In this document: positions 17,528 through 27,201 of the stretch, in pieces | How the letters are laid out: each line of letters opens with the position of its first letter | How positions within the stretch are numbered: position 1 is the stretch's first letter | Assembly: GCF_008329565.1 (NCBI RefSeq) | Contig: NZ_NPKT01000004.1 | Span: forward strand, 62,001 to 126,000 | Reading direction: 5' to 3' | DNA length: 64,000 bases | DNA from: Mycolicibacterium sp. P1-5 | GTDB lineage: Bacteria; Actinomycetota; Actinomycetes; Mycobacteriales; Mycobacteriaceae | The notes under the pieces: generated by a model | What the model saw: the letters and a program-made list of their open reading frames with translations, nothing else | Databases searched by the model: none | What the model was told of the DNA's origin: nothing | Position numbers and translations under genes: made by a program

Positions 17528-17562
17528 TATTGACGTACGCGACCACGCTGGCCTTTCCTCAG

Positions 17563-19026
17563 TTAGAAGGGTGGCGGATCGTCGTCGTCGCTCGGCGGCG
17601 GCGCCGGACCAAGGAGCACCCCATGGTGGATTACCCGATGAGTGCGGTTATGACGGCGTTCGGCGGCGATGTACTTCGCCCGATTCTGCGCCCTGGTCGA
17701 CTTGCGCCGTGGCATGAATAGCGTTCGGTCAGCGGGTATTTCGATCTCTGCAAGTCGGTGCAACGGTGGCAGCGTCGGCGTCATCAGACTGGGGAACAAC
17801 AGCGCACTGCCCGGAGTGGTGACGTAAATCTGGTTGCCCGGCAGTTCCCAGATGACTGTGCCGTCGGCCAGTTGTTTGTCGCGCCAGCCCCAGAAGGTTT
17901 TCAGAATATGGCATCGACGACATAGGCATTTGAGGTTGCCGGCATGGGTGGGCCCGTATGGATACGGCACCGTATGGTCCAGATCGCACTGGGTAGCCGG
18001 CTTGTCGCAGCCAGGGGCCCGGCACGTCAGATCTCGGGCACGCACGAAGTCGGCCAACGCACGCGACGGCCGATAGGCGGGCTCGGACGGGACGTCGATG
18101 GGATGGACCAACGGGCTCAACTTGGCATTCCGAGCTATCTCGGCCACCACCTCAGCGGGTATCACCGCATTGGCGCCCAACTGATACCCGGGATTGTCGG
18201 ATTCTCCATGCACGGTGCCCTGCTCGGCGACGATGTGAATTACTACTGCTCCCGGTGCCGGGTTTTCAGCTGCTGAGCATCCCGGTTCACGGCACTGGCA
18301 GGCCAGCCGATCGGCGCTGACCGCGAGCGCGCCAACGGCGTCCGCATGCCGCTGGTCATTGGTACGCGGATCGGCGTCACAAACTGACTTGGCCAACGCA
18401 TCAAGCCGTCGCTCGAACGCGTGGGCATCGGTGGAGGCCAACCGCGCGATTACCTCGACACAGCCGTTGTCCTCGTCTCCGAACACCACCTCTCGATCGC
18501 GGACTTTCTCACGAACCCTGCGCACCGCGTCGGGGTCGTGCTTGGACACGATGCGGTCGATCTCAGAGGCCAACCGACCCCGCGTCATCGATGGCCATCG
18601 TTCAGCCCGCTGCGCCAGCAGCCGGTCGACCTCGGCTAGGACGCAGTCATCGGTGATCAAGGCGGTGCGGTAGACGACCGTCTGGAACATCTGCACATCG
18701 ATAGCGCCCGCAATGAACAGGGCAGCGACTGCGGGCAGCTGCTTCATGGCGAGCCCGTAGTTCATGTAGCTGCCCGCTTTGGCCGGGCTGATCCGTAGCG
18801 CGGCAGCGACTTCGGCGCCGACGGCCGCCCACGTATCCACCGCCCAGTCCTCGCGCTCACCGCGCTCCTGACGCCGCAGTTCGAAGAGTTCGGCAATCGA
18901 AGCCAGCCGTCGCGCCGCGGTCTGGTTCTCGGCCCTCGCTGAAGCGCAAATGCTGGTCATCAACGCACGCGACTCCGCGGTATCGGACGGCTCGAAGTAG
19001 TCGTGCAGCTGACTCGTTCCGAACAT
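17563..19026 (-). CDS. 13E12-type DUF222 / HNH endonuclease signature protein
   Basis: A 487-residue member of the family repeated many times in mycobacterial genomes. The N-terminal two thirds is the helical DUF222 region (ENQTAARRLASIAELFELRR, RLASEIDRIVSKHDPDAVRR). The HNH motif is in TCRAPGCDKPATQCDLDHTV, then THAGNLKCLCRRCHILKT, with paired zinc-type cysteines. A basic tail follows. I chose the ATG at 19026 because a TAGCCT -10 box lies 7 nt upstream; an ATG at 19056 is possible. A DNA-cutting or mobility role is usually assumed but not shown. It is divergent from the cyclase gene. Confidence 0.88.
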   Translation of the reverse strand: MFGTSQLHDYFEPSDTAESRALMTSICASARAENQTAARRLASIAELFELRRQERGEREDWAVDTWAAVGAEVAAALRISPAKAGSYMNYGLAMKQLPAVAALFIAGAIDVQMFQTVVYRTALITDDCVLAEVDRLLAQRAERWPSMTRGRLASEIDRIVSKHDPDAVRRVREKVRDREVVFGDEDNGCVEVIARLASTDAHAFERRLDALAKSVCDADPRTNDQRHADAVGALAVSADRLACQCREPGCSAAENPAPGAVVIHIVAEQGTVHGESDNPGYQLGANAVIPAEVVAEIARNAKLSPLVHPIDVPSEPAYRPSRALADFVRARDLTCRAPGCDKPATQCDLDHTVPYPYGPTHAGNLKCLCRRCHILKTFWGWRDKQLADGTVIWELPGNQIYVTTPGSALLFPSLMTPTLPPLHRLAEIEIPADRTLFMPRRKSTRAQNRAKYIAAERRHNRTHRVIHHGVLLGPAPPPSDDDDPPPF

Positions 19027-19033
19027 ACGTTCG

Positions 19034-19039
19034 AGGCTA
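19034..19039 (-). promoter_or_regulatory. -10 box, leaderless promoter of the HNH gene
   Basis: On the minus strand TAGCCT, then 7 nt, then ATG at 19026. It decides between the two candidate starts. Confidence 0.5.
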
Positions 19040-19113
19040 ATGGGTGGCGGTGACATTTTTGAAAAAGCGCGGTGAGCAGGACCAATGCCTGCTCGGCACA
19101 GGCTTCCCAGGAA

Positions 19114-19119
19114 TAAGCT
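19114..19119 (+). promoter_or_regulatory. -10 box, leaderless promoter of the cyclase gene
   Basis: TAAGCT followed by 6 nt and ATG at 19126. A 7-bp inverted repeat (GAGCAGG/CCTGCTC, 19074-19094) lies just upstream and could be an operator. Confidence 0.5.
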
Positions 19120-19125
19120 GCCGCC

Positions 19126-20433
19126 ATGTTCTCCGAGACGCGCTACGCGATGAACGGGGATTTGTGCGTTGCCTATCGGGCATCGGCGAAGGGCGACCGC
19201 GACATCGTCTTGGTGCCGAACTGGTTTACCAACTGCGAGATCTTTCCTGAGTTGTCGTCGACCCGCGGCTGGTTCGAAGCGATGACATCGCTCGGTCGAT
19301 TGATCGTCTTCGATCAGCCTGGCACCGGAGTGTCCGATCCGGTCGAGCTGGGTGCAATGCCGACCCTGGAGCAGTGGTCCGACAGCATCACCGCGGTGCT
19401 CGATGCACTCGAGATCCACGAAGCAGCTCTGGTCACGTACGGGGGGCCAATCGCGACGGCGGCGCTATTTGCGGCCACGCATCCTTCACGCACAACCGCC
19501 CTTGTCTTGGTCGAGAGCAATGCAGATCTGGCGGACCGGACAGATTCGATGCAGGGAATCAGCAGTGCGGCCCCGCTCCTGTGGGGATCCGGCGAGATCG
19601 AACACCGGCTCAATCCAGACATGCCGTGGAATGAGGAAATCCGGGCCGCGTGGGCGCAACACGAACGCCTGGCCGCGAGCCCACGCATGGTCAAGCTCGT
19701 GTTGCCACTCGTCAGTGAGATGAGCGCGCGCGCAATTCTCCCGAGCGTGCGGGTACCTACCTTGGTCCTCCACTACAGCGACGATCCACTGCTTCCCCCG
19801 GACAAGGGCAGGGCGGTCGCCGATCTGATCGAGGGCGCGAAATTCGTTGAAATATCGGGCCGAAACTTTTACCACGTCGTCGAACCGTGGCGGGATTCCT
19901 TTCAGGAAATCGCCCAATTCCTTACCGGCGAGCGACCCGAAGTCGTCGACGACCGCGTCCTCGCGACGGTGCTGTTCACCGACATCGTGGATTCGACGCG
20001 ACGCGCAGCAGAGATCGGCGACCGTGACTGGCGCGCGCTGCTCGACGCACATGACGCCATCGTGCGGGCACAACTCAAGAGTTTCCGCGGTCGTGAAGTG
20101 AACACCTCAGGAGACGGCTTCCTCGCGATGTTCGACGGTCCGCAGCGAGCGATCCGCTGCGCCATGGCAATTCGCGACGCGGTGCAGTCGCTCGGAATCG
20201 AAATCCGCGCGGGCCTGCACACCGGGGAGTGCGAAGTCCGCGGCAACGACATCGGCGGCATCGGCGTGCACATCGGCGCGCGGGTGAGCGCACTGGCCGG
20301 AGCGAACGACGTACTCGTGTCCAGCACACTGCGCGATCTTGTGATCGGATCCGGTTTGGAATTCGCCGAGCGCGGCGTCCACCAACTCAAGGGCGTGCCG
20401 GGTGCATGGCTTGTGTTCGCGGCGGTCTCGTAG
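19126..20433 (+). CDS. Alpha/beta-hydrolase-like sensor fused to a class III nucleotide cyclase domain
   Basis: A 435-residue fusion. Residues 25-265 form an alpha/beta-hydrolase fold whose nucleophile elbow reads ALVTYGGP, so Thr104 stands where related proteins have GxSEGGP; a histidine (H250, NFYHVVEPW) remains. Residues 277-435 are a class III cyclase domain with both metal aspartates (FTDIVDST D286, SGDGFLAMF D330) and the transition-state Arg (HIGARVSALA R386). The adenine-reading Lys position is Asn326 and the transition-state Asn is His382. It may be a cyclase gated by a ligand bound in a dead hydrolase pocket, but activity and nucleotide are uncertain. Confidence 0.88.
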   Translation: MFSETRYAMNGDLCVAYRASAKGDRDIVLVPNWFTNCEIFPELSSTRGWFEAMTSLGRLIVFDQPGTGVSDPVELGAMPTLEQWSDSITAVLDALEIHEAALVTYGGPIATAALFAATHPSRTTALVLVESNADLADRTDSMQGISSAAPLLWGSGEIEHRLNPDMPWNEEIRAAWAQHERLAASPRMVKLVLPLVSEMSARAILPSVRVPTLVLHYSDDPLLPPDKGRAVADLIEGAKFVEISGRNFYHVVEPWRDSFQEIAQFLTGERPEVVDDRVLATVLFTDIVDSTRRAAEIGDRDWRALLDAHDAIVRAQLKSFRGREVNTSGDGFLAMFDGPQRAIRCAMAIRDAVQSLGIEIRAGLHTGECEVRGNDIGGIGVHIGARVSALAGANDVLVSSTLRDLVIGSGLEFAERGVHQLKGVPGAWLVFAAVS

Positions 20434-20453
20434 AAATGCCACCATTGACCTCC

Positions 20454-20909
20454 ATGACGACGTGGCAAGACATCCAGACCGCTGAGCCCGAGTTCGCGAA
20501 GCGGGTGCAAGCACTGTTCGACGCGCACAAGCACAAGACCATCGCCACACTGCGGGCCGACGGGGCGCCCCGGATCTCAGGCATCGAAAGCACGTTCGCG
20601 GACGGTGAGCTCATGTTTGGCTCAATGTCTAACGCGCGCAAGGGTTCCGACCTCCGCCGCGATCCCCGCTTCGCGCTGCACACCGCGACGGTCGACCCCG
20701 TCGAAGGCAGGGAAGCCGAGTGGCCAGGCGAGGCGAAGATCGCGGGACGCGCAACTCACATCGGGGCGATCGCCGACGGGCCTGCGGGCGATCAGTTCCG
20801 CGCCGACATCAGCGAAGTCGTGCTCACCCACCTCAACGAGGCAGCCACCCTGCTCGTCATCCAGTGGTGGACGCCTGATCACGGCCTGCGAAGCGTCGAG
20901 CGCGAATAG
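20454..20909 (+). CDS. Pyridoxamine 5'-phosphate oxidase-fold protein
   Basis: A 151-residue split-barrel protein with the family pattern HKHKTIATLRADGAPRISGI, then MFGSMSNARKGSDLRRDPRFAL (cut here at 20), a phosphate/flavin-binding arrangement as in FMN or F420 PPOx-like proteins. The last 25 residues (LLVIQWWTPDHGLRSVERE) form the C-terminal strand. The ATG at 20454 gives the usual N-terminus; an ATG 18 bp upstream is possible. Its stop abuts the convergent hydrolase gene. The cofactor is not determinable from sequence alone. Confidence 0.82.
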   Translation: MTTWQDIQTAEPEFAKRVQALFDAHKHKTIATLRADGAPRISGIESTFADGELMFGSMSNARKGSDLRRDPRFALHTATVDPVEGREAEWPGEAKIAGRATHIGAIADGPAGDQFRADISEVVLTHLNEAATLLVIQWWTPDHGLRSVERE

Positions 20910-21737
20910 CTACGTGAGCCGATCCTTGAGGAACTGCACGACCCGCTTGCGCGCTTCGTAGGCCGGATGCCCCTCCCGCTCGCGCACCTCGAGAGCCAGC
21001 ACCGAATGCGCGATCCGGCCAAAGCCGTCCTTGTTGCCCTTCGACGAGTCGAGTTCGATGACCTCGAAGGCATCACCGAGCCGGTCCTTGAGCGTCTTGA
21101 ACCGCTCGGCCGGCGCCATCGGATCCTCGCTGAATCGCAGGCCCATCGCGCACAGACCCTCCTCGGCGGCCCGCTTCTCGATCACCTGCAATTCCCCCTC
21201 GGACATTCCTGGGTCGCGCTTGTGCTTCAGCGTCAGCCCGATCGGGACCGACGGTTGGCTGAGCACCGAGGCCAGCACGCTGTCGTCGACGGCCGCCGCC
21301 AGCGCGAATCCGCCGGAGAAGCATTGACCGATCACTCCGACGCCCTTGCTGCCGGTCCGCTCCTTCAAGTCTCGTGCCAACGCTCGCAGGTAATGCGACA
21401 CCGGCCGATCCTTGTTCGTCGCGAACGCGGCGAACTCCTTCGTCACGCAGGCACGCGCCAACGTCGGCACCATCATCGGTCCCCGCGCCGGCGCCCCGGG
21501 CGTTCCGTACAACGACGGCATCGCAACGGTGAACCCGTTGTCCACCAAGTAGTTTCCCAGCGCCAGACCGCCGGGGTGAATCCCTGGAATTTCCGGGATC
21601 AGCACCACCCCGGGACCCTCGCCCTTGCGGTAGACGTCATGGGTGAAACCGGCCGCGGTGAACGGCTCCTTGATCCATCCGGTCAGGTCCGCGGCCGGAG
21701 CGGCCTGGCCGGCGACATTGGATTCGGCTCCGGGCAT
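20910..21737 (-). CDS. Dienelactone hydrolase family protein
   Basis: A 275-residue alpha/beta hydrolase of the dienelactone hydrolase type. The nucleophile elbow is GVIGQCFSGGFAL with Cys139, matching the Cys nucleophile of this family. GVVLIPEIPGIHPGG supplies the oxyanion strand and a C-terminal GHPAYEARKRVVQFLKDRL the final helix. The spacing to the DUF4245 gene upstream is 9 bp on the same strand, so they may be an operon. AGGAGA lies 6 nt before the ATG. Substrates are probably lactones or esters from aromatic or lipid breakdown. Confidence 0.85.
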   Translation of the reverse strand: MPGAESNVAGQAAPAADLTGWIKEPFTAAGFTHDVYRKGEGPGVVLIPEIPGIHPGGLALGNYLVDNGFTVAMPSLYGTPGAPARGPMMVPTLARACVTKEFAAFATNKDRPVSHYLRALARDLKERTGSKGVGVIGQCFSGGFALAAAVDDSVLASVLSQPSVPIGLTLKHKRDPGMSEGELQVIEKRAAEEGLCAMGLRFSEDPMAPAERFKTLKDRLGDAFEVIELDSSKGNKDGFGRIAHSVLALEVREREGHPAYEARKRVVQFLKDRLT

Positions 21738-21746
21738 CGACGTCTC

Positions 21747-22388
21747 CTAACGGCCAGGCGGCAGAGGCTTCTGCGTCTGTGTGGCAACGGCCAGCGTACG
21801 GAAGTCGGCAGTGCTTCCGGCACCCGTTATGGCCACCTGAGCGGGGCCGGCCTGGCTGTCCAGACGGGTGGTCCACACCGGTTCGGTGTCCTCGCCGCCC
21901 TCGTAGACGATCCACTTCATGCCGTCGACGTCCTGTGCACCCGTGGGATACATCGACCGGTGGATCGAGCTGACCAGCGGCTGCTCGTCGGCGTTGCTCT
22001 GAGTGAGGCTCACGTACAGCTTGGACGCGGCGAGGTAGCCGACGGTCGCCGTGACGGCGCGCTGGCGCTGCCCGTTGGCGTCGGTGCGGCCGGCATCGAT
22101 CCCGCCGCGGCTGCCGGAATTTGCCTGCCAACCGGTGGGAACCTGCGGCAACCGAATCGGGATACGAAGGTCCGCCGCGTCAGCTTTGAGCGCGGCCGGG
22201 GCGTCGTACGGCGGTGGAGTCCCAACCCGCGGGTTGGTAGTGCTGACCGAGCACGTCCCCACCAGGCCGGCCAGCACGATGCAGGCCACGACCAGCGGGG
22301 CGAGCGACCAAAACATGTCGCGACCGTCCTGGAGCAGCCTGGGCTTGGGTTCCCTGGGCGGTATGCCGGTCTCGGACGGGGTGCTCAC
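21747..22388 (-). CDS. DUF4245 membrane-anchored protein (Rv1100-like)
   Basis: A 213-residue protein. Residues 1-20 are cytoplasmic, one helix follows (MFWSLAPLVVACIVLAGLVG, about 22-42), then an extracytoplasmic domain beginning NPRVGTPPPYDA. The domain contains LPTGW-like QVPTGWQANSGS, LYVSLTQSNAD and WTTRLDSQAG, as in DUF4245. It is divergent from glpX, as in M. tuberculosis. The GTG at 22388 was chosen because upstream in-frame sequence overlaps the glpX promoter region and looks non-coding. Function is unknown. Confidence 0.75.
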   Translation of the reverse strand: MSTPSETGIPPREPKPRLLQDGRDMFWSLAPLVVACIVLAGLVGTCSVSTTNPRVGTPPPYDAPAALKADAADLRIPIRLPQVPTGWQANSGSRGGIDAGRTDANGQRQRAVTATVGYLAASKLYVSLTQSNADEQPLVSSIHRSMYPTGAQDVDGMKWIVYEGGEDTEPVWTTRLDSQAGPAQVAITGAGSTADFRTLAVATQTQKPLPPGR

Positions 22389-22443
22389 GCAAGCCAGTAT
22401 CCCAGGTCTGGACGCCTGACCGGCTTCTGGGACAATTTCAGCC

Positions 22444-23475
22444 ATGCCAGACGCCCGCCGCCGTGAAGCGCCCGATCGCAACCTCGCCCTCGAACTTGTT
22501 CGGGTGACCGAAGCAGGCGCCATGGCCGCCGGCCGGTGGGTCGGCCGAGGCGACAAAGAAGGTGGTGACGGCGCGGCCGTCGACGCGATGCGCGAGCTGG
22601 TCAACTCGGTGTCGATGCGCGGGGTCGTGGTCATCGGTGAGGGCGAGAAGGACAACGCCCCGATGCTCTACAACGGTGAAGAGGTCGGCAACGGCGACGG
22701 GCCGGACTGCGACTTCGCCGTCGACCCGGTCGACGGCACCACCCTGATGAGCAAGGGAATGCCGAACGCGATCTCGGTCCTGGCGGTCGCCGAGCGTGGC
22801 GCGATGTTCGACCCGTCGGCGGTGTTCTACATGCACAAGATCGCTGTCGGCCCGGACGCCGTGGACGTCATCGACATCACCGCGCCGATCGGCGAGAACA
22901 TCCGCCGCGTCGCGAAGGTCAAGAACTCCAGCGTGGCCGACCTGACGGTCTGCGTCCTTGACCGGCCACGGCACGCGCAGCTCATCGAGGACGTCCGCCA
23001 GGCAGGCGCCCGCATCCGGCTCATCTCCGACGGCGACGTCGCCGGCGCCATCTCCGCGTGCCGCCCGAACTCCGGCACCGACATGCTCGCCGGCATCGGC
23101 GGCACCCCGGAGGGCATCATCACCGCGGCGGCGATCCGCTGCATGGGCGGCGCCATCCAGGCCAAGCTCGCCCCCACCGACGACGCCGAGCGGCAGAAGG
23201 CGCTCGACGCCGGACACGACCTGGACCGCGTGCTGCACACCGAGGATCTGGTGTCTGGCGAGAACGTCTTCTTCTCCGCCACCGGCGTCACCGACGGCGA
23301 CCTCCTGCAGGGCGTGCGCTACTCCGGCGGCGGCTGCACCACCCAGTCGATCGTCATGCGTTCCAAGTCCGGCACGGTCCGGATGATCGAGGCCTATCAC
23401 CGGCTATCAAAGCTCAACGAATACTCCGCGGTGGATTTCACCGGGGACAAGACCGCTGCATATCCACTTCCGTAA
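22444..23475 (+). CDS. glpX: Class II fructose-1,6-bisphosphatase
   Basis: GlpX dephosphorylates fructose-1,6-bisphosphate, the key gluconeogenic step in mycobacteria. The 343-residue product carries the Li+-sensitive phosphatase motifs [14 protein letters not shown] and [14 protein letters not shown] (metal-binding DPxDGT), plus [19 protein letters not shown] and [14 protein letters not shown], all diagnostic for class II FBPase. fumC follows 17 bp downstream, likely in the same transcript. Confidence 0.96.
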   Translation: MPDARRREAPDRNLALELVRVTEAGAMAAGRWVGRGDKEGGDGAAVDAMRELVNSVSMRGVVVIGEGEKDNAPMLYNGEEVGNGDGPDCDFAVDPVDGTTLMSKGMPNAISVLAVAERGAMFDPSAVFYMHKIAVGPDAVDVIDITAPIGENIRRVAKVKNSSVADLTVCVLDRPRHAQLIEDVRQAGARIRLISDGDVAGAISACRPNSGTDMLAGIGGTPEGIITAAAIRCMGGAIQAKLAPTDDAERQKALDAGHDLDRVLHTEDLVSGENVFFSATGVTDGDLLQGVRYSGGGCTTQSIVMRSKSGTVRMIEAYHRLSKLNEYSAVDFTGDKTAAYPLP

Positions 23476-23492
23476 CCGAACAAAGGGAGCAC

Positions 23493-24908
23493 ATGAGCAC
23501 CGACAGTGTGGTCGAGGGCGAATACCGCATCGAGCACGACACCATGGGCGAGGTCCGGGTACCGAAGAACGCCCTGTGGCGCGCCCAGACCCAGCGTGCC
23601 GTCGAAAACTTCCCGATCTCCTTTCGTGGTCTCGAGCGCACCCAGATCCGCGCGCTCGGCTTGCTGAAAGCTGCTTGCGCGCAGGTGAACAAGGACCTCG
23701 GCAAGCTTCCCGCCGAGAAGGCCGACGCGATCATCGCCGCCGCCGGTGAGATCGCCGAAGGGCTGCACGACGACCAGTTCCCGATCGACGTGTTCCAGAC
23801 CGGTTCGGGCACCAGCTCGAACATGAACGCCAACGAAGTCATCGCCTCGATCTGCGAGGCCAACGGCGTGACGGTGCACCCGAATGACGATGTCAACATG
23901 TCGCAGAGCTCCAATGACACCTTCCCCACCGCCACCCACATCGCGGCGACGGAAGCCGCTGTGCGCCATTTGATTCCGGCACTCGAGGTGCTGCACGAGT
24001 CGCTGGCCGGCAAGGCCCGCCAGTGGCGCACCGTGGTCAAGAGCGGTCGCACCCACCTGATGGACGCCGTTCCGGTGACCCTCGGGCAGGAGTTCGGCGG
24101 TTACGCTCGCCAGGTCGAGGCCGGCATCGAACGAGTCAAGGCCACCCTGCCCCGACTGGGCGAGCTGGCCATCGGCGGCACCGCGGTCGGCACCGGCCTC
24201 AACGCCCCCGACGGCTTCGGCGCCAAGGTCGTCGACGTGCTCGTCGAGCAGACCGGACTGGCCGAATTGCGCCCGGCGAAAGACTCTTTCGAGGCTCAGG
24301 CCGCCCGCGACGGGCTGGTCGAGGCGTCCGGAGCACTGAAGACCATCGCCGCGTCGTTCACCAAGATCGCCAACGACATCCGCTGGATGGGCTCGGGCCC
24401 GCTGACCGGCCTTGGCGAGCTTGCGCTCCCCGACCTGCAGCCGGGCAGCTCGATCATGCCGGGCAAGGTCAACCCCGTCATCCCCGAGGCCGTCACCCAG
24501 GTGGCCGCCCAGGTCATCGGCAATGATGCCGCCATCACCGTCGGCGGACTGTCGGGCGCATTCGAGCTGAACGTGTACATCCCGATGATGGCGCGCAACC
24601 TGCTGGAGTCGTTCACGCTGCTGTCCAACGTGTCGAAGTTGTTCGCCACCAAGTGCATCGACGGCCTGATCGCTCACGAGGAGCACCTGCGCGAGTTGGC
24701 CGAATCCTCTCCCTCGATCGTGACGCCGCTGAACTCGGCGATCGGCTACGAGGAGGCTGCCAAGGTCGCCAAGCAGGCCCTGAAGGAGAAGAAGACGATC
24801 CGGCAGACGGTCATCGACCGCGGCCTGATCGGCGACAAACTCTCCGAGGAAGAGCTCGACAAGCGCCTCGACGTGCTGGCCATGGCAAAGGTCAAAGACG
24901 GGGATTAG
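23493..24908 (+). CDS. fumC: Class II fumarate hydratase
   Basis: Fumarase C reversibly hydrates fumarate to malate in the TCA cycle and needs no Fe-S cluster. The 471-residue product has [43 protein letters not shown] and the signature [11 protein letters not shown] with the catalytic loop Ser. GGGAGC precedes the ATG at 23493. It forms an operon with glpX, pairing gluconeogenesis with the TCA cycle. Confidence 0.96.
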   Translation: MSTDSVVEGEYRIEHDTMGEVRVPKNALWRAQTQRAVENFPISFRGLERTQIRALGLLKAACAQVNKDLGKLPAEKADAIIAAAGEIAEGLHDDQFPIDVFQTGSGTSSNMNANEVIASICEANGVTVHPNDDVNMSQSSNDTFPTATHIAATEAAVRHLIPALEVLHESLAGKARQWRTVVKSGRTHLMDAVPVTLGQEFGGYARQVEAGIERVKATLPRLGELAIGGTAVGTGLNAPDGFGAKVVDVLVEQTGLAELRPAKDSFEAQAARDGLVEASGALKTIAASFTKIANDIRWMGSGPLTGLGELALPDLQPGSSIMPGKVNPVIPEAVTQVAAQVIGNDAAITVGGLSGAFELNVYIPMMARNLLESFTLLSNVSKLFATKCIDGLIAHEEHLRELAESSPSIVTPLNSAIGYEEAAKVAKQALKEKKTIRQTVIDRGLIGDKLSEEELDKRLDVLAMAKVKDGD

Positions 24909-24947
24909 CAACCGTTTGCCACCCCCGCCAGCCGGGTACGGGTTGGC

Positions 24948-26003
24948 ATGGACCACGACACGTCGACGACGACGGCCCGAACTGAGGTCGATCCCGACGA
25001 CCCTCGAAAGCCCGAGTCCCCGACCGACCTGACCAAACCGTCGGCGTTCTACGTGCTGCGCAAGACGGCGCGGGAGTTCACTGCCGACCAGTGCACCGAC
25101 CTCGCGGCGGCGCTCACCTATTACGCGGTGTTGTCGCTGTTTCCGGCGATGTTGGTCGTGGTATCGCTGCTCGGCGTCTTCGGTCAGGGCAAGCGTACGA
25201 CCGACTCCCTGCTCGGCATCGTGGACGACGTACTGCCTGCCTCCGCCGTCGACTCGCTTCGCCCGACCATTGCGCAACTGGTCGAGAATCCGTCGGCTGG
25301 TTTTGCGCTGGTGCTCGGCATCCTCGGCGCGCTGTGGTCAGCGTCGGGGTATGTCGGCGCGTTCGGACGCGCCATGAACCGGATGTACGAGATCGAAGAG
25401 GGCCGGCCGATCTGGAAGCTGCGCCCGCTGCAGCTGCTTCTCACGCTGGCCGGTTTGGTGATGGCCGCCGCCGTCGCCTTCATGCTCGCCGTCAGCGGAC
25501 CGGTGGCCAAGTCACTGGGTAACCTGATCGGTGCCGGCGACCTGGCCGTCACCCTGTGGACGATCTTGCGCTGGCCGGTGATGCTGATTTTCGTGGTCGG
25601 CGGCGTGGCGATCCTCTACTACGCTTCGCCGAACATCCGGCAACCCCGTTTCCGGTGGATCAGCGTCGGAGCCGGGCTGGCCATTGTGGTGTGGATCCTC
25701 GCCTCAGCGCTGTTCGGCCTCTATGTCGCGAACTTCTCCAGTTACAACAAGACCTACGGCACCCTTGCCGGGGTCATCGTCTTCCTGTTGTGGCTGTGGA
25801 TCACCAACCTGGCCTTGCTTTTTGGCGCCGAACTCGACGCCGAGCTGGAGAGGGGACGTCAGCTGCAGGCCGGCCTGCCCGCCGAGCGGGAACTGCAGCT
25901 GCCGCCGCGCGACACGAAGATGGTGGAGAAGAACGAGGCCAAAGAGAACGCGCTCATCGAGGAGGGCCGCAAGCTACGGCACAGTCGGGGCCGATCCGAC
26001 TGA
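24948..26003 (+). CDS. YihY/virulence factor BrkB family membrane protein
   Basis: A 351-residue protein with an acidic N-terminus and six membrane helices from about residue 55 to 290. Family motifs are visible: CTDLAAALTYYAVLSLFPA, LGALWSASGYVGAFGRAMNR, and YGTLAGVIVFLLWLWITN near the last helix, followed by the GAELDAELER motif. The charged C-terminal 50 residues are cytoplasmic. Despite the name, these proteins are not RNase BN; a transporter-like role is assumed. It overlaps the convergent antiporter gene by 30 bp. Confidence 0.87.
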   Translation: MDHDTSTTTARTEVDPDDPRKPESPTDLTKPSAFYVLRKTAREFTADQCTDLAAALTYYAVLSLFPAMLVVVSLLGVFGQGKRTTDSLLGIVDDVLPASAVDSLRPTIAQLVENPSAGFALVLGILGALWSASGYVGAFGRAMNRMYEIEEGRPIWKLRPLQLLLTLAGLVMAAAVAFMLAVSGPVAKSLGNLIGAGDLAVTLWTILRWPVMLIFVVGGVAILYYASPNIRQPRFRWISVGAGLAIVVWILASALFGLYVANFSSYNKTYGTLAGVIVFLLWLWITNLALLFGAELDAELERGRQLQAGLPAERELQLPPRDTKMVEKNEAKENALIEEGRKLRHSRGRSD

Positions 26004-27188
26004 CGACTCGTAGCGGCGGATCCCCAGCGGCACGGTGACGCTGTGTAGCACCAGACTCAGCGTCACGGCGATCACGCCGGCTTGCGTAAGCAGGTCGGGG
26101 TGCTGGATTTCGCCGCGTTCGATCACCAGGAGCGCGAGCACCACGGTGCCAATCCCTCTCGGCCCGAACCAGCCGATGAAGAGCCGGCTGTAGGCGGGTA
26201 GGTCGGTGCGGATCAACGCCACCAGCACCGCGATCAGACGGGCCCCGAACACCGCCACGACGGAGAACAGCACAACTCGCCAGGTGGTGTGCTGCCAGGC
26301 GTCGATCACCGCGAACGCGCCGAACATCGCGAACACCAACAGTTCCAGCAGCTGCGCGGTGGCGTCCGAAACCTGGTTGGACACTTGGGTATTGCTGTGA
26401 CGCGCCACCACGGCGAACGCGAGCCCGCCGGTGAACGCGGCGACGAATCCGCTGGCGTGCACCCGTTCCCCGAACTCGAAGCAGATGAGCGCTACGGCCA
26501 GCGTGGCAAGCTGCGCCCAGGTGTCGTTCATCCATTCGCGCCGCCGCGACCACGCGATCACCACCGCACCGAGAAGTCCGACGCCGGCACCGATCGCCAG
26601 TGACACGAACTCGGTGCGTACGACGAACCAGGTCCAGTCCCTCGGCCGTTCATCGGTCTGTGCCGACGCCAGCGCGAGCGCGGCCAACAACACCGCGAGC
26701 GCAAAGCCGTCGTAGAAACCACTTTCCACCGACAGTGCGTGGCGCACCCGCTCCGGGACCCGGCGATCCTCGATCAGCGCTTCGATGAGGGCCGCCTCGG
26801 TGGGCGCCACGATCGCCGCCAAGCACACCGCTTCCCACCACGGCAGTACCGGCAGTAGCACCGCCGCCGTCAGCGTGCCCAGCACCAGCGTCAGCGGTAT
26901 CCCGATCACCAACAGCCGGAAGGTGACGTGCCCGCGCCGAAACACCTTGCCGGGATCCGGCTTCGCCGCCTGGTTGAACAGGATGACGGTCAGCGCGAGC
27001 TGAGCCAGAAGGGTGTAGCCCCCAGTGCCCGGGCCGGCTTGAAGCAGGTTGAAACCGAACGGCCCGAACAACATTCCCAATCCGACGAAGATCAACGCCG
27101 GGGCGACATACCACCGGGCAACCAGGCCGGACATCACGGCATAGGCCAAGACCAACAGAGTCAGGACGAAGGGGGCGGCGGTGTGCAA
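25974..27188 (-). CDS. Cation:proton antiporter (CPA1-type)
   Basis: A 404-residue protein with about twelve hydrophobic helices. It has the CPA features LAAIVAPTEAALIEAL (helix 5; here PTE replaces the usual PTD), SVESGFYDGFALAV (ESGxxDG, helix 6 region) and FIGWFGPRGIGTVVLALL near the C-terminus. It probably exchanges Na+ or K+ for H+. The reading frame starts at TTG 27188, 13 bp after the upstream deacetylase gene; no strong ribosome site is seen and an internal ATG at residue 19 is possible. The Asp-to-Glu change may alter ion coupling. Confidence 0.87.
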   Translation of the reverse strand: MHTAAPFVLTLLVLAYAVMSGLVARWYVAPALIFVGLGMLFGPFGFNLLQAGPGTGGYTLLAQLALTVILFNQAAKPDPGKVFRRGHVTFRLLVIGIPLTLVLGTLTAAVLLPVLPWWEAVCLAAIVAPTEAALIEALIEDRRVPERVRHALSVESGFYDGFALAVLLAALALASAQTDERPRDWTWFVVRTEFVSLAIGAGVGLLGAVVIAWSRRREWMNDTWAQLATLAVALICFEFGERVHASGFVAAFTGGLAFAVVARHSNTQVSNQVSDATAQLLELLVFAMFGAFAVIDAWQHTTWRVVLFSVVAVFGARLIAVLVALIRTDLPAYSRLFIGWFGPRGIGTVVLALLVIERGEIQHPDLLTQAGVIAVTLSLVLHSVTVPLGIRRYESSVGSAPTVP

Positions 27189-27201
27189 CTAGTGGCCGGC
27201 C

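Noticed and set aside
17563-19026. The 13E12-type HNH gene as an insertion sequence.
   Set aside because: No terminal inverted repeats, target-site duplication or transposase motif were seen around it, so it is listed as a plain gene.
23397-25277. Long minus-strand open frame (626 codons) opposite fumC.
   Set aside because: A shadow of fumC and the YihY gene, whose family motifs are unmistakable on the plus strand.
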